Of a DNA stretch of 6,809 nt, positions 6,193-6,809 are shown piece after piece (position 1 is the first letter of the stretch; every line of letters begins with the position of its first letter). The stretch spans positions 2,669 to 9,477 of the forward strand of contig DPKY01000171.1 of assembly GCA_003542275.1 (NCBI GenBank), read 5' to 3'. The DNA is from Methylococcaceae bacterium (GTDB lineage Bacteria > Pseudomonadota > Gammaproteobacteria > Methylococcales > Methylomonadaceae). Below the pieces are notes generated by a model. It worked only from the letters and a program-made list of their open reading frames with translations, did no database searches and was not told where the DNA came from. The translations under genes and the position numbers were made by a program.

Positions 6193-6809
6193 TTGCGTTG
6201 CCTTGAAACCGTAAATGTTTTGTTCTAAGAAGTTATCTAATTTCTCGCCCATGCCCATTAAGCCTTTGAGTTCAACTTGGAAGAAAATACCCGTCTGGCT
6301 CACACCTTGGACATCTGCGCCATTGGCAAACAGATTTAAGTTATTAACATAGCGCCGTCCAACAATACGAAAGCGCCAGCAACAATTTTCTTTTTCAATG
6401 CCAAGAAAGCTCTCTTGCGTTGAATTATACAACAGCGAATATTGCCAGCGACCAATCGCCGACCAATTATCGTAGATAGGGTAGTGAAAAGACATATCAC
6501 TTTGAATAATGTCATTGGCGCGATCGGGAATAATGGTTGGTGCAATTTTACGATACCGATAGCCCACATTGAGAATTTCATTAGGGCGATTGGTCAAATG
6601 CACTAATGCTTTACCGCGACTGATTTCATTTTGATACGGGTCAAACTGTACACCTGAATCGATAGCAATGTGGTCACTGATTTGCGCACGCAACTCACCA
6701 ATGACATTAGAAAAACTACCTGTTTCAGTGGGCGGCGTAAACGTTTCAAGAACGGGTTTGCCGTCTGCACCATTTCGTTGAACGTAGAAAGGCGCTTGGA
6801 CTTCGCGGT
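6190..6809 (-). CDS. lptD: LPS-assembly protein LptD, C-terminal end; 5' end outside window
   Basis: The last 205 residues of LptD, the outer-membrane beta-barrel that, with lipoprotein LptE, inserts lipopolysaccharide into the outer leaflet. The frame is open to the right edge (upstream residues read REVQAPFYVQ), so the TTG at 6693 is only an internal leucine codon and not a start. Typical barrel features of the LptD C-terminus are present: a conserved NVGYRYR strand, QSDMSFHYPI, WSAIGRWQYSLLYN, then NCCWRFRIVGRRY and FFQVELKGLMGMG. The adjacent cysteines (codons at 6379-6384) correspond to the C-terminal Cys pair, C724-C725 in E. coli, which form the inter-domain disulfides needed for a working LptD; their N-terminal partners lie outside the window. 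The C-terminus ends GFKATQ. surA follows immediately. Confidence 0.95.
   Translation of the reverse strand, partial: REVQAPFYVQRNGADGKPVLETFTPPTETGSFSNVIGELRAQISDHIAIDSGVQFDPYQNEISRGKALVHLTNRPNEILNVGYRYRKIAPTIIPDRANDIIQSDMSFHYPIYDNWSAIGRWQYSLLYNSTQESFLGIEKENCCWRFRIVGRRYVNNLNLFANGADVQGVSQTGIFFQVELKGLMGMGEKLDNFLEQNIYGFKATQ

Noticed and set aside
6190..6693. A separate 167-residue protein starting at 6693
   Set aside because: Its first codon is TTG and the same frame stays open to the right edge with LptD-like sequence, so it is the internal part of lptD.
1..6809. Repeated ACGCATT and similar short words as DNA uptake signals
   Set aside because: Several copies occur in the plus-strand genes, but they vary in flanking bases and fit codon preference; the Neisseria and Pasteurellaceae uptake words were not noticed.

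Overview
The window comes from a Gram-negative bacterium. LptD followed directly by SurA points to a proteobacterium with an LPS outer membrane, most likely a gammaproteobacterium. GC content looks moderate (mid-40s per cent by eye), and coding density is almost complete. A member of the Cardiobacteriales or a neighbouring lineage is possible, but that is a guess from general character and not from a marker gene.

Layout: seven protein genes in two convergent blocks. The plus-strand block (1-2185) holds the C-terminal part of a PP_4765/TIGR03862-type flavoprotein, cut by the left edge. It is followed with a 4-base ATGA overlap by a complete HD-domain dGTPase of the kind associated with anti-phage dNTP depletion. 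The minus-strand block, read from the right edge leftwards, holds the C-terminal end of lptD (cut by the window), surA, a small protein equivalent to the C-terminal half of the DEAD-box helicase DeaD/CsdA without the helicase core, rnd (RNase D), and a membrane-anchored or secreted SGNH/sialate-O-acetylesterase-like protein. The two blocks meet tail to tail with only 10 bases between the stop codons.

The minus-strand genes are packed like an operon: lptD/surA share one base (TAATG), followed by gaps of 9, 8 and 39 bases. lptD and surA are a classical functional pair, since SurA delivers outer-membrane beta-barrels including LptD. The next two genes concern RNA: a DeaD-like dimerisation plus RNA-binding module and a 3'-5' exoribonuclease. 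The last gene is a probable carbohydrate ester hydrolase acting outside the cytoplasm. In E. coli surA is followed by pdxA-rsmA(ksgA)-apaGH, so this downstream order differs.

No tRNA, rRNA, CRISPR array, insertion sequence or convincing terminator was seen. There is no gene-free stretch longer than 39 bases. Most of the content is conserved housekeeping. The most unusual item is the helicase-less DeaD C-terminal protein beside RNase D; the flavoprotein-dGTPase coupling is second. I do not see a clear new multi-gene system.
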